From an uncultured Methylobacter sp. (lineage in GTDB: Bacteria; Pseudomonadota; Gammaproteobacteria; Methylococcales; Methylomonadaceae): a DNA stretch of 50,190 nucleotides. The stretch covers positions 1-50,190 of the forward strand of contig CAILCX010000093.1 in assembly GCA_903832775.1 (NCBI GenBank), given 5' to 3'. The notes below the pieces were generated by a model that saw nothing but the letters and a program-made list of their open reading frames with translations, was not told the DNA's origin and did not search any database. Each line of letters starts with the position of its first letter. Positions within the stretch are counted from its first letter, which is position 1. This document shows positions 40,123 through 49,405 of the stretch, piece after piece. Made by a program: the position numbers and the translations under genes.

Positions 40123-40704
40123 TTAGCTGACCTTGCCGGCTTCAGTCGCTGCAGGTACTTCAATTAAGCGACCTGAAGCGCAATCATAAATATAGCCATA
40201 AACAGGAATATCTGAAGGTACCAGCGGATGATTCTTGATTCGGATTACATCTTCCAAAACGCTTTCTTGTTGATCTTTAATGGTCAACCAATCAATATAG
40301 TTGCCTTCCGCAGAACCTGGACCTTCACCGCCATCGTGCCAGCCATTGGCGTCAATAGAAGATGTTTTTAAGCTACTGTTTAACAGTCTGCGCATTATTT
40401 CATCGGTAAACAGCTCCATTCCGCAATTGGTATGATGAATAACAAACCACTCACGGGTTCCTAATAATTTATAGGAAATAACCAAGGAGCGGATGGCATC
40501 GTCACTGGCACGACCGCCAGCATTACGTATGACATGGGCATCACCTTCAGAAAGACCAGCATACTTGGCAGGATCTAAACGGGCATCCATACAGGTCAAA
40601 ATTGCAAAATGTCTTGCTGGTGGCAAAGCTAACTCACCTTTATCGCCAAAATCGTTTACATAATCTCTATTGGCAGCTAAAACTTCAGTTAAAATTTTAC
40701 TCAT
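40123..40704 (-). CDS. Beta-class carbonic anhydrase
   Basis: It interconverts CO2 and bicarbonate. The 193-residue protein has the zinc ligands C38 (in [10 protein letters not shown], with the Asp-Arg dyad D40/R42), H91 and C94 (in IHHTNCGM). It starts at ATG 40704, which has AGAGGTG at proper spacing; the ATG at 40719 overlaps that site. Its own terminator follows, so it is probably monocistronic. It is divergent from a TetR gene, which may regulate it. Bicarbonate supply for carboxylation is the likely role. Confidence 0.92.
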   Translation of the reverse strand: MSKILTEVLAANRDYVNDFGDKGELALPPARHFAILTCMDARLDPAKYAGLSEGDAHVIRNAGGRASDDAIRSLVISYKLLGTREWFVIHHTNCGMELFTDEIMRRLLNSSLKTSSIDANGWHDGGEGPGSAEGNYIDWLTIKDQQESVLEDVIRIKNHPLVPSDIPVYGYIYDCASGRLIEVPAATEAGKVS

Positions 40705-40781
40705 AAACACACCTCTCATTATTATTATTGGTTCATAAAAACCGCTTGTTGCTCATCTTTAATCGATAAGGAAACCAAACG

Positions 40782-40797
40782 GCACTTACAGTGCACT
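40782..40797. promoter_or_regulatory. Operator-like dyads between carbonic anhydrase and tetR
   Basis: GCACT-TAC-AGTGC (40782-40794) overlaps the perfect palindrome AGTGCACT (40790-40797). The position between divergent genes fits a TetR-family operator, but binding is unproven. Confidence 0.35.
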
Positions 40798-40879
40798 TAA
40801 GAGTTTACCTGAATAATGTCAGCTTTCAAATAATGATTAGGCTATACAATACAAATCTAAAACTGATAAAGGGGCAAAA

Positions 40880-41467
40880 ATGGCAAGACGAAACGAACAC
40901 AGTCTGGACGAAATAAGGGAAATGATATTGGATGCCGCTGAATCCATAATCATCAATGAAGGTTATTCAGCCTTAACGGTGCGTAAAATAACCAAAAAAA
41001 TCGGTTATACCGTTGCCAGTATTTATATGGTTTTTACCAGTATGGCCGAGTTGGTACTGCAGATTAAAATTAATACTCTAGCTGACCTTAGTAAAAAACT
41101 GCAACGAGTACCTATTGCTAATCCTGAACAGCATATAAACGAACTGGCCAACACTTATTTACATTTTGCTGTCAAAAATTTTAACCGTTGGAGCATGATT
41201 TATATGCTCAACGGCCAATCAAATGAAGAGTATCAACAAATCAAAAATCAGCTTTACAGTTCGATAGAAACTGATCTGGCACTACTTGTGCCCTATTGTT
41301 CCCCGCAACTTATCAAACAGGCAGCAAGAACACTATGGAACAGTATTCACGGAATTTGCAGTCTGTCTCTAACCGATTTGGAGAAGGTTGATATTCATGT
41401 TGTAGAAAAGGACATTAAATTACTGGTAGATAGTTTTGTCGCTGGCTGGAAATATAAGAGTCCCTAA
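40880..41467 (+). CDS. TetR-family transcriptional regulator
   Basis: The 195-residue repressor-type protein has an N-terminal HTH: IREMILDAAESIIINEGYSA, then LTVRKITKKIGYTVASIY at about 34-51. The C-terminal ligand domain is helical, with WNSIHGICSL near the end, as in TetR proteins of the WHG-type C-terminal group. GGGG precedes the ATG, and a TATACAAT -10-like element lies near 40843. The ligand is unknown. The nearest candidate target is the divergent carbonic anhydrase gene. Confidence 0.88.
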   Translation: MARRNEHSLDEIREMILDAAESIIINEGYSALTVRKITKKIGYTVASIYMVFTSMAELVLQIKINTLADLSKKLQRVPIANPEQHINELANTYLHFAVKNFNRWSMIYMLNGQSNEEYQQIKNQLYSSIETDLALLVPYCSPQLIKQAARTLWNSIHGICSLSLTDLEKVDIHVVEKDIKLLVDSFVAGWKYKSP

Positions 41468-41733
41468 AAAATACAAAGTAATCACATCTGCCAAAGAATA
41501 AGTCCTTAATAACACATGACATACGGCAAAATAATGATGCTTTGAAGCGCATTTAAAATTTACTATTAAACAAAGTAGATTTTGAATCTATTCTTTTACT
41601 TAACTGATGTTAAGCACTCGTCTCCCAATAAGTGTATTATTTTGGAATGGAAAAGAAAAATTTTGTTATACACAGACTGCCTGATCTGTAATTGAAGTGG
41701 TCAGGTAAAGGTAAACTAAATCAAGGTTATCCT

Positions 41734-42273
41734 ATGAACAATGACCCGACAGGACATACAATGAATACTGAACCCACATTGCTGAATTCCCTGGAAGATG
41801 CCCAAGGAAGAAACCCTCTTGAATTCCCTTTTGGATTTTATATTGAAGATAATTATACCGATAGTAGCGGTGGCTGTTTTTTTTGGTATAAAACCGAATA
41901 CGAAATGCAACAGGCCATTCAAAATGATTTGATAGATGCACTTTCTGAAGGTACTGGCGATGCCATTAGCTTAGTCAAAGCAGAGATTGCAAGTCTCATC
42001 GAAAAATCCTCCCCCATTATTGCCGATGTCGATCATTTATTGAATGGCCTGAATATCTTTTTACGTGAAATTGAATTACGACTCCAGTTTCTGGGCTCAT
42101 TTGAAGATTTGTGTAAAGGCAAAAATGAATGGTCGAAATATCTTCGTGAAGAATTCAGGGAAGGCAATCTGGAAGATTTAGAAGAAGATGTGTCTTCTAA
42201 AAAATTACAGAGTTCGATCAAGAAAAACGAGCAAGAAGATTTTGCCGAATTTGTGTCTGAATATTTAATCTAG
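41734..42273 (+). CDS. Hypothetical acidic protein, 179 residues
   Basis: The family is not recognised. The start ATG 41734 follows AAGG at good spacing; the longer frame opens with a TTG at 41692. The N-terminus has an aromatic patch (FGFYIEDNYTDSSGGCFFWY) and then a mainly helical region: YEMQQAIQNDLIDAL, VKAEIASLIEKS, and a charged coiled-coil-like end (EDLEEDVSSKKLQ). There is no signal peptide or membrane helix, so it is probably cytoplasmic. DUF4870 and CWC genes follow in the same direction. Confidence 0.7.
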   Translation: MNNDPTGHTMNTEPTLLNSLEDAQGRNPLEFPFGFYIEDNYTDSSGGCFFWYKTEYEMQQAIQNDLIDALSEGTGDAISLVKAEIASLIEKSSPIIADVDHLLNGLNIFLREIELRLQFLGSFEDLCKGKNEWSKYLREEFREGNLEDLEEDVSSKKLQSSIKKNEQEDFAEFVSEYLI

Positions 42274-42374
42274 TGTTATTGATCTTTGTTTGTATGCAAA
42301 TCTAGCAGGGGGGGCAGGGTGATAATATCTGTTTTGATATCATATAAAGTTTGTTTTTCAAGGAGTAACCGGTT

Positions 42375-42719
42375 ATGAATAATTATCAAGATTACAATAA
42401 AGATTCCGAGGTCGATAGACTGATTGTAGTAGCAGTTCATCTTGGTGGTATTTTCTTTGGATTCATTCCGGCCTTGTTGGTTTATCTGGTAAAAAATGAC
42501 GGCTGGATAAAAAGCAATGCAAGAAATGCGTTGAATTGGCAACTGACAACTCTGATCTACTTCGGGATCTGTTGGGCGCTGGTATTCATAATTATTGGGT
42601 TGTTTCTCCCGTGGTTAATAGTCGTATTGAATATTGTTTTTAGCTTGGTTGCGGCAATTCGGTCAAGTAAAGGCGAGGAATATAAATATCCGCTGTCTTT
42701 TGAATTCATTAAATCATAA
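42375..42719 (+). CDS. DUF4870 (Tic20-like) small membrane protein
   Basis: The 114-residue protein has three hydrophobic helices: VVAVHLGGIFFGFIPALLVYLV, then LIYFGICWALVFIIIGLFL and WLIVVLNIVFSLVAAI. The pattern VKNDGWIKSNARNALNWQ is diagnostic for DUF4870. A strong AAGGAG precedes the ATG. Its function is unknown. It is followed 12 nt later by the CWC protein gene. Confidence 0.85.
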   Translation: MNNYQDYNKDSEVDRLIVVAVHLGGIFFGFIPALLVYLVKNDGWIKSNARNALNWQLTTLIYFGICWALVFIIIGLFLPWLIVVLNIVFSLVAAIRSSKGEEYKYPLSFEFIKS

Positions 42720-42731
42720 ATACCTGCATTA

Positions 42732-42968
42732 ATGGAAACAGTTGGCGATGGCGGGACACTAAAAAGAAAGCGCTGTTCAATCTGCAATGAAGTTCTGGTT
42801 TGTGGTGGTAATCAAGCGGGGGAATCTTGTTGGTGTGCACACTATCCACCGATTATGCCTATTGATCTTGAAAATGACTGTCTGTGTGAAGATTGCCTTA
42901 GCAGTGCCATACAAAAACTGCAAAAAACTCAAATATGGAAAAATCCTAAAGAAATTCCTCATAACTAA
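42732..42968 (+). CDS. Cysteine-rich CWC family protein
   Basis: The 78-residue protein matches the CWC domain: CSICNEVLVCGG, then SCWCAHYPPIMPID and CLCEDCLSSAIQKL. The eight cysteines suggest metal binding, probably zinc. The molecular role is unknown. It probably shares a transcript with the DUF4870 gene. Confidence 0.82.
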   Translation: METVGDGGTLKRKRCSICNEVLVCGGNQAGESCWCAHYPPIMPIDLENDCLCEDCLSSAIQKLQKTQIWKNPKEIPHN

Positions 42969-43488
42969 CTGACTACCAATGTTTTTACGAAGTTATTCAC
43001 AAAGTCTGTGGATAACTCTGTGCGTAACGTCTTGTGTAATCCAGTAACTACATAATTTTTATTGAGGTTTGTTAAATTGGTCATATTTTAGACAATTATA
43101 TTCCAAATTAATAATCAATGGCTTATAGGTTAAATTGCGAGCTTTTAGGGTGTTAGTCAGAAGTTTGTGATAATACAATAGTTGATAATCAGAAATGTGT
43201 GTAAGTTATTAGATATCGCTTCGGAATTTCTCTTTGTCAATAACTAATATTGGTCGTATTGCAGAGTGTTTGAAAAATACCTCCACTAATATTGCAACAT
43301 TAGAGCTAATTTGAGTTGTATAGCCAAGAGGAGGTTGCATTAAGTGATTGTCAGTTGTTCTAAGCACGTCCACAAAAAATAGCGGTGAATACTAGTCATA
43401 TTTTCTATTTTTTTAATTATGCTGATATCAAACCTGAGTAACATTTAAAAAATTTGTAAATTATTGTATTAATATTTATAGCAACTCT
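42969..43488. other. AT-rich gap with DnaA boxes
   Basis: No gene was seen. The left end holds a close group of DnaA-box sequences (listed separately). The rest is AT-rich and includes weaker TGTGnnTAA-like words such as TGTGTGTAA near 43197. A short purine run, GAGGAGG, near 43330 has no good frame after it. Confidence 0.5.
42993..43027. promoter_or_regulatory. Cluster of DnaA boxes
   Basis: TTATTCACA (42993-43001, plus) faces TGTGGATAA (43007-43015, the perfect box TTATCCACA on the minus strand) across 5 bp. A third, weaker box TGTGCGTAA lies at 43019-43027. Both strong boxes match TTATNCACA. It may be a DnaA titration or control site. Confidence 0.5.
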
Positions 43489-43674
43489 TTAGGTTCTCGG
43501 TTGCCAGGGATTACAGCGTTCATTCTTGAGTCGTCTTTTATATCTAAAAAATGCTCTAAGCTGTGCAGTATGCAAACGAAGCTGTTGCTCCGAATACACT
43601 GGTGTAGCAGAGCTGTTCATTCTAATATTGTCATAGAGTGTGAAGGCTTGCTTCGTTAATTCTCTTGGGGTCAT
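43489..43674 (-). CDS. Small hypothetical protein, 61 residues
   Basis: The frame starts with MTPRELTKQAFTLYDNIRMN and ends with a basic segment (FFRYKRRLKNERCNPWQPRT). GGGAG lies about 12 nt before the ATG, a loose spacing. The composition is protein-like and the frame stands alone on this strand in a gap of about 900 nt. I do not recognise it. A chance frame is possible. Confidence 0.4.
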   Translation of the reverse strand: MTPRELTKQAFTLYDNIRMNSSATPVYSEQQLRLHTAQLRAFFRYKRRLKNERCNPWQPRT

Positions 43675-43880
43675 GGTGATGAGATCTCCCTCAACATAAT
43701 ATTATTATCTGAGGTCAAATTGTAAAACAAAATATTGGCTAAATTATATTGTGTACATTACGTATTTTTTTTGTTTTTTTAGTGGGATCTTTATCAGGTT
43801 CAATAAAGTCTAAGCGGCTCTTTTAACGCAAAACGGTAGCCCATAATTTCAGTAGATTAATAAGTTTTAAATTATTTTAA

Positions 43881-45794
43881 TCATGTGCTGTTTGGCTTGG
43901 CGTTAAGCAATAACTCGAATTGTTCAATTGGCATTGGTTTTCCAAACAAATAGCCCTGTATGGTAGGGCAATTGTGTTGCTCCAAAAATGCACGTTGCTC
44001 TTCTGTTTCCACACCTTCTGCAATGATATCGATATTAAAATTTTGAGCCATGGCAATAATGGTCTGGACGATAATGGCATCATCCGGGCTATTGATAATA
44101 TCGCGCACAAAGCTTTGATCTATCTTGATTTGATCAAAGGGCAATTTTTTTAAATTTGATAAAGATGAATAGCCGGTGCCGAAGTCGTCCATAGAAAAAT
44201 GCACGCCAATTTCTCTTAGGGCTGTCATCTTGACTATGGTATCGTCAATGTCATCGAGTACCAGAGTTTCAGTTAATTCCAGTTTAAGTTTTTCTGGTTT
44301 GATGCCGATGTGGTCTATGATCTGAGATATTTCATCTACAAAATTAGTTTGATGAAACTGACGCGCACTTATATTGACAGCAAGCTGTAAATGCTGAGTA
44401 AGAGTCTTGTTTTCCCATTTTTTAATTTGAGCGCAAGCCGAATTTACCACCCATTTTCCAATAGGCAATATGAGTCCAGTTTCCTCAGCAAGCGGGATAA
44501 AATCCAAAGGGGATACTATATCACGCTGTGGATGCCGCCATCGGACAAGTACTTCGGCACCGATGATCTGTCCATTATGGCGAACTTGTGGTTGGTAATA
44601 CAGTATAAACTGATTTTCAACCAATGCCTGCTGCAATTGTTTTTCCAGTAATACGCGATTTTCGATGTTAGTCTGCATTTGCACATCAAAAAAACGCTGT
44701 TTATCACGTCCGGACGCTTTTGCTTGATACATGGCAATATCTGCCTGCTTCAATAACTCATCTATATTTTTCTTGTGTCGGTTGAACAAGGTTATGCCAA
44801 TACTAGCGGTACTTTGGTAATTGTGTATAACCATTGAATAAGGATGGCTTAATGCTTCCAGGATTTTATTGCTTATAAGCTCAGCTTGTCCTGCTGCTTC
44901 ATTGACATCTTCACTTAAGTTTTCCAGTACCACCACAAATTCATCGCCACCTAAACGGGCAACTGTGTCTATTTCACGAACATTAGCCAGAAGACGCTCC
45001 GCAACTTGTTGCAGCATTAAGTCACCCATGTTGTGACCTAAAGTGTCATTGAGGCTCTTGAAGTTATCCAGATCAATAAACAATAACGCACCATGTAACT
45101 CATTACGCTGGGTTGAAGCCAATGCCAATTTTAAACGGTCTTGAAGTAATGCCCGATTAGGTAGTCCGGTCAGTGGATCGTAAAATGCAAGATGCTTGAT
45201 TTTTTTGGCTGCTATGTCGGATGCGGTAATGTCTGTCAAGGTGCCAACATAATTAGAAATGATGTTATTTACGTCCTTCACTGCAGTAATGATGATATGT
45301 TCTAAAAACTTATCCCCATTCTTGCGCTCGTTCCAGATTTCACCTTCCCATGAACCTGTATTGTTGATGTTCTCCCACATTCTGGAATAAAAGTTAGCAT
45401 CATGGCGACCCGAGCTGAGCATGCGTGGGTTTTTACCTATAACATCTTTATTGGAGTAGCCGGTGAGCTTTGTAAATGTTTTATTCACCTTTAGAATGTT
45501 TGCGTTTGCATCAGTGATCATAATGCCTGCCTGCCCTTCAAAGGCGATGGCGGCAATACGAAGTTGGGCTTCACTTCGTGCGTAATTTGCAATTTGTATT
45601 TTAAGCGGGCGGAATGCAAATAAATAGATGGCAGGAAAAACTAATATTGAAAGTAATGTTGCATCTAACAATGATTCTTGCCATTTCAAAAGCGGAGGTA
45701 ACATATCAATTAACAACATTACCAGTGTTTCGCTAATGAAAATGGAAGTTGTCAAGGTCAGCAACAAATACTTAATAGAATTAGATTTGTTCAT
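43881..45794 (-). CDS. PAS-GGDEF-EAL c-di-GMP turnover protein with membrane anchor
   Basis: The 637-residue protein has two N-terminal membrane helices (about 8-32 and 44-62), one PAS domain (about 75-195), a GGDEF domain with intact GGDEF (282-286) preceded by an I-site RxxD (REID, 273-276), and an EAL domain with signature EVLVRW (E414) and DDFGTGYSS. Key residues for both synthesis and hydrolysis are present, so either activity is possible; the I-site suggests product control. I use ATG 45794, with a GTG 6 nt upstream in frame. The sensed signal is unknown. Confidence 0.94.
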   Translation of the reverse strand: MNKSNSIKYLLLTLTTSIFISETLVMLLIDMLPPLLKWQESLLDATLLSILVFPAIYLFAFRPLKIQIANYARSEAQLRIAAIAFEGQAGIMITDANANILKVNKTFTKLTGYSNKDVIGKNPRMLSSGRHDANFYSRMWENINNTGSWEGEIWNERKNGDKFLEHIIITAVKDVNNIISNYVGTLTDITASDIAAKKIKHLAFYDPLTGLPNRALLQDRLKLALASTQRNELHGALLFIDLDNFKSLNDTLGHNMGDLMLQQVAERLLANVREIDTVARLGGDEFVVVLENLSEDVNEAAGQAELISNKILEALSHPYSMVIHNYQSTASIGITLFNRHKKNIDELLKQADIAMYQAKASGRDKQRFFDVQMQTNIENRVLLEKQLQQALVENQFILYYQPQVRHNGQIIGAEVLVRWRHPQRDIVSPLDFIPLAEETGLILPIGKWVVNSACAQIKKWENKTLTQHLQLAVNISARQFHQTNFVDEISQIIDHIGIKPEKLKLELTETLVLDDIDDTIVKMTALREIGVHFSMDDFGTGYSSLSNLKKLPFDQIKIDQSFVRDIINSPDDAIIVQTIIAMAQNFNIDIIAEGVETEEQRAFLEQHNCPTIQGYLFGKPMPIEQFELLLNAKPNST

Positions 45795-46188
45795 TGACAC
45801 TTATGTGGAACCCTTTTCATCAAGGGTAAAATGTCAGATTGGTTTATGTAGGTAGGGAAATTGGTTGGAATCACAAAATTATGATTATCCATGTGTCGCT
45901 GTCTTTTTTCATAATGCGTCCTGGAGAAAAATTCATTGTTTTTGCTCTCTTATAAAATACATTGTATGGGATATATATGTTATTCGCAATATTTGACAAT
46001 CCCTTTTGATATTTGTCGCCTTAATTGGCAGGGGAGCATTGAAAAAACTGTAGCTTGATATAAATAACGCTAAATTTCTGGATACATACGGTGCGAGTGG
46101 ATTTGCAGGATTTATTTGTAATGACTTTCTTCTAAACACTTAAATATGTGACCAGAGAGAAATGGATTTTAAATATTGCAGATATAAG

Positions 46189-46218
46189 AAAGCCGATGTA
46201 GGAAACCACATCGGCTTT
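46189..46218 (-). terminator. Terminator-like hairpin with no obvious gene
   Basis: AAAGCCGATGT (46189-46199) pairs perfectly with ACATCGGCTTT (46208-46218). On the minus strand the stem is followed by TTTCTTATA, so it would stop minus-strand transcription coming from 46.2-47.0 kb. Confidence 0.6.
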
Positions 46219-46393
46219 GTCCGCATATTTTTATTATTGTATTGGACTGCTGCATATTGAATGCAGTATTAATTGTACTGTCATTTATTATTATTATTTA
46301 CCCCAAGAGTGTAATTTATTTTCTACACCTTTGGAGTTTTCCCCTCTCCACTTTTACTCACGTCAAATGCTACCTGAGGAATTATTGTTATTG

Positions 46394-46489
46394 TTAGTCT
46401 TCAGTGTTTGCTTCTTGATCAGCGAGTGGTGTGCATTCTATAGAAGTAAAAGTGTCTTGTCCAGAGAAAGCTGCGACAAATTGCCGCAC
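46394..46489 (-). CDS. Possible small protein, 31 residues, GTG start
   Basis: The frame begins at GTG 46489 with GGAGG 4 nt upstream and reads (M)RQFVAAFSGQDTFTS and then IECTPLADQEANTED before TAA. The open frame continues 15 codons further upstream without an ATG. The composition is protein-like, unlike the surrounding AT-rich translation. It is followed about 175 nt later by a terminator on the same strand. It could equally be a remnant. Confidence 0.25.
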   Translation of the reverse strand: MRQFVAAFSGQDTFTSIECTPLADQEANTED

Positions 46490-46732
46490 CTCGCCTCCAT
46501 GTTTTTTTTCTGGTGTTCTGTTTGTTTTTGGTAATTATTATCAGGTTGATTTATCGAATAAAAAATGATTTTAAATTGAGTCGTATATCCCGTAAATTCC
46601 ATATCCTACAATAAAGCATCCAATCTTTACTTTATGGACTGGGTTCTGGTTTTCTGATATGTATTTCATTTACAAGCCAGTTGTTCAGTAAATATAACCT
46701 GCATTTATCTTAACTTTCCAGGTCTTTCTTAC

Positions 46733-46853
46733 AAATATTACAGTTTAAGTCCTTTAATAGCTGGAAGTGCCTTAATGTGTGTTTCAAAAATATTACACTT
46801 GCCGGCCCATATAATCAGGAATTTGGAAATATGTGTATTAAAAATATTACACA
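46733..46853. repeat. Degenerate direct repeats with about 54-bp period
   Basis: TGTGTTTCAAAAATATTACAC (46778-46798) and TGTGTATTAAAAATATTACAC (46832-46852) differ at only two positions and are 54 bp apart. A weaker copy, AAATATTACA, lies at 46733-46742, 55 bp before the first. The best copy is a dyad, TGTGTA...TACACA, like an operator. They lie 200-320 nt before the HDOD gene. Confidence 0.5.
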
Positions 46854-47050
46854 TTTGATCATTTGTCGTATTGAAATCGATGGGTTGTTTTTAATAAAGC
46901 CATATATATCAACATTATACTTTAATGGCATAATATATGCTTATTGTTCTTATAGATGTAATAGTGAATAGCTTTTTAAAAGAAAATATACGCAGGGAGC
47001 TTGGATATTTGTCTACATAGACAATGTAATCTTACTTCAAATGAAAAAAA

Positions 47051-47992
47051 ATGTTAAATGAGATAATGACTCCGACACTAATTAATTGGACACTGAATAC
47101 TATTAATCCACATGAAGACAGTTTCATGCCGCCCTATGATATCCAAGAGGCTATTGAACGATTAGAGGTACTACCCAATTTATCAGGTGTTGGAGTGAGT
47201 ATTTTGAAATTGGCAAATGATCCATCAGCAGATGCCGATAGATTAGCTGAAATTATTGAATTGGATGTTGTATTAACGGCACAAATAATTCGTTTGGCCA
47301 GATCGCCCGTTTATGGTTTCTCGGGAGCGCATCTTAGTGTTCGAGAATCGATTGGTGAAGTTCTGGGTTTTGATTTTGCGTGTAATTTAGCGCTTGGTTT
47401 GTCTGCATTTTTACCATTAAAGGGACCTAAAGAGGGGGCAATTGGCACGCGTCTATATTGGATTCAGGCTATTGCAAGTATGCAACTTATGCAGTTATTG
47501 AATAAGCAATTAGCGACATCAAAAAGATTTCAGGATACTCATTTAATACAGTCAGGATTGCTGCGCAATATTGGGCTACCAATATTGTCAGATCAATTTC
47601 CAATAGAATTCGGCCATTTAAATGACCTGATAATTGCAAATCCAAATGTGTCAATTATAGAACTGGAAAGATTTGCATTAGGTGTTGACCATAACATCCT
47701 TGGTGGAAGGCTAATGGATTCTTGGAACATGCCAAAACCTATTATTGATGTTGTGTATAACCATCATAATCCTCATTATCGTGGTGAAAACTATAAGCTT
47801 AATTTACTTACGTATTTAAGTGATTGTTTGCTTGGTAAGCTTGGAATTGGCGATCTGGCACAAAAACAATCCTATTCAGCTCAGCTATTAGACGACTTAG
47901 GTTTGTCTGTTGAGGCAATTGAGGAGTCGATTGATAGGCTTTATGACAATCTGGAGAATATTATTCTGACAGCAGAAATGATCACGGGATAA
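47051..47992 (+). CDS. HDOD domain signalling protein
   Basis: The 313-residue protein carries an HDOD domain (about 32-230): IERLEVLPNLSGVGVSILKL, then DVVLTAQIIRLARSPVYG and SVRESIGEVLGFDFACNLALG. HDOD proteins keep the HD-GYP fold but usually lack a full catalytic set; here the typical HD residues are not evident, except for YNHHNPHY late in the sequence. There is no output domain. Such proteins act in c-di-GMP, chemotaxis or stress signalling. The start may be 47051 or 47066; both have weak ribosome sites. Confidence 0.85.
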   Translation: MLNEIMTPTLINWTLNTINPHEDSFMPPYDIQEAIERLEVLPNLSGVGVSILKLANDPSADADRLAEIIELDVVLTAQIIRLARSPVYGFSGAHLSVRESIGEVLGFDFACNLALGLSAFLPLKGPKEGAIGTRLYWIQAIASMQLMQLLNKQLATSKRFQDTHLIQSGLLRNIGLPILSDQFPIEFGHLNDLIIANPNVSIIELERFALGVDHNILGGRLMDSWNMPKPIIDVVYNHHNPHYRGENYKLNLLTYLSDCLLGKLGIGDLAQKQSYSAQLLDDLGLSVEAIEESIDRLYDNLENIILTAEMITG

Positions 47993-48082
47993 TCAATCCC
48001 ATAAACCTCAGCTAATTTCATTAACCGCATAGGCATGAAGTAAGGTTCAGTTTATAGCTTTACGGATAATCACAAATTTCAT

Positions 48083-48805
48083 TTACAAAGATTTCATGAT
48101 TAGCAGGACGCCGGATGCAAACAAAAATATGGCAAATATCTTGGTGTATTTTTCATTATTAATGCCGGTATAAAGCATTTCCTCAGTTAATAAAAACGTC
48201 AGCACGGCGATTTGGATAAAGCTTATTTTGTCTGAAACTGATACAGTAAACTCACTGCCAATAAATAATAGCGTCGCCAACTGGCAAGAAGCAACCGTCG
48301 CATAGCTCGCGGCAGCAGTGACACGCGTTCTGTTTTTTGAATAGTGTTTGCTATAAATTATCATAGTTAACATTGAGCCACCTAAATTGCTCATGCCATG
48401 AACCAGACCCATCGCCATCAGGTAAAGTCTTTCATATTTAACTATTGTCTGAAATGTCCTATCAATAACTATTGAGAAATTTTTTAATGCCACAAAAATC
48501 AGCAACATCCCAATCACTAGACTGATATTGATTTTAACTGTAGCAACCAGTAATAAAAAAATCACCACCAAAGGAATGCTATAAATCAGTACGTTTTTAT
48601 AAAATCCAGTATCTATATCTTCATAGTGCCTTAATACTTGTAACGCGCTAATAGCAATTGAAACCGGCAGTAATACACCTAATGCATCGACAAATTCATA
48701 ACCAAGTAAAAGCAGCAGCGGCGTACCAAATAGCAAGACGCCTACCCCAAAAACAGACTGAATTATGGAGGTTGAAACAACTGTAAGTAAAATGTCAATT
48801 GGCAT
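48083..48805 (-). CDS. TauE/SafE family anion permease
   Basis: The 240-residue inner-membrane protein has about seven or eight hydrophobic helices. Family features are QSVFGVGVLLFGTPLLLLLGY in the first repeat and LVHGMSNLGGSMLTMIIYS in the second, the two Gly-rich re-entrant segments of TauE/SafE (UPF0721) proteins. ATG 48805 is chosen because AAGGGA lies at good spacing; the frame extends to 48865. Substrates of relatives include sulfite, sulfoacetate and other small anions. No neighbour points to one. Confidence 0.85.
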   Translation of the reverse strand: MPIDILLTVVSTSIIQSVFGVGVLLFGTPLLLLLGYEFVDALGVLLPVSIAISALQVLRHYEDIDTGFYKNVLIYSIPLVVIFLLLVATVKINISLVIGMLLIFVALKNFSIVIDRTFQTIVKYERLYLMAMGLVHGMSNLGGSMLTMIIYSKHYSKNRTRVTAAASYATVASCQLATLLFIGSEFTVSVSDKISFIQIAVLTFLLTEEMLYTGINNEKYTKIFAIFLFASGVLLIMKSL

Positions 48806-48865
48806 TATATTCCCTTGGAAATTATTTAAATTTTTGTAACTCATTATAGCCGAGCATTCAAGCAA

Positions 48866-49405
48866 GTTTCTTTATGATTTCATCATTGGTAAACGGCTTT
48901 CAATATTTGCCACGAATTAGGGTTGTGTTTTCCAGTTAAAAATAGTGTGTGAATATTATCAAGATGATTTAGTCAAGCGCCACTGGGTTTCTGCATCGGT
49001 TTGGTGTTCGATACACCCTGGGCCATTTGCGGCTTGTCGCAACTGTCCACTTTTGGTTATGAATCAGACAATCTAAATTAAATGTCTTTTGTATATTGGC
49101 TTGTTAAAGCCAAGAGTTCTGTTAAATTAAAAATCATTTACGGGAATACATAGATGTTTTTACTTATACCGACTAAGATACAGTTATTTTAAGTAGTTGA
49201 ATATTTAATTGAACTACTCCGTTATATTCAAGTAAGCAATATGAAACTCCAGAGACTAAATGCGTTGCGTACGATTTTAGCCATGTTGCTCCATTTCTTG
49301 TATTCTTCGTGCTGTTGATATTTTGGTCTGTCCTTTAACCGCTATGTCTGCGCTAAAACATAAACATTTATTTATGGCTTGTATCTATTTCTTCTTGAGT
49401 AACTA
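48866..49405. other. Gap before the terminal permease gene
   Basis: No gene is supported. A GC-richer patch at about 48975-49060 reads on the minus strand as QLRQAANGPGCIEHQTD then AETQWRLTKSS and a stop, which could be a gene remnant. A small hairpin, TTGGCT/AGCCAA, lies near 49100. Confidence 0.4.

Larger units (their letters stand above)
45801..47050. other. Long AT-rich gap between the GGDEF-EAL and HDOD genes
   Basis: No firmly supported gene was found. The gap holds an 11-bp terminator-like hairpin (46189-46218), a short minus-strand frame (46394-46489), and degenerate direct repeats (46733-46853). A 105-codon plus frame at 46217-46534 has a skewed composition and no family features. 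Confidence 0.5.

Noticed and set aside
42993..43488. Chromosomal origin oriC at the DnaA boxes
   Set aside because: No dnaA, dnaN, gyrB, mnmG or rpmH is nearby, and only three boxes were seen.
46217..46534. 105-codon plus-strand frame
   Set aside because: Its composition is dominated by F, Y, L, C and S from AT-rich DNA, it has no ribosome site, and it overlaps the more protein-like minus frame.
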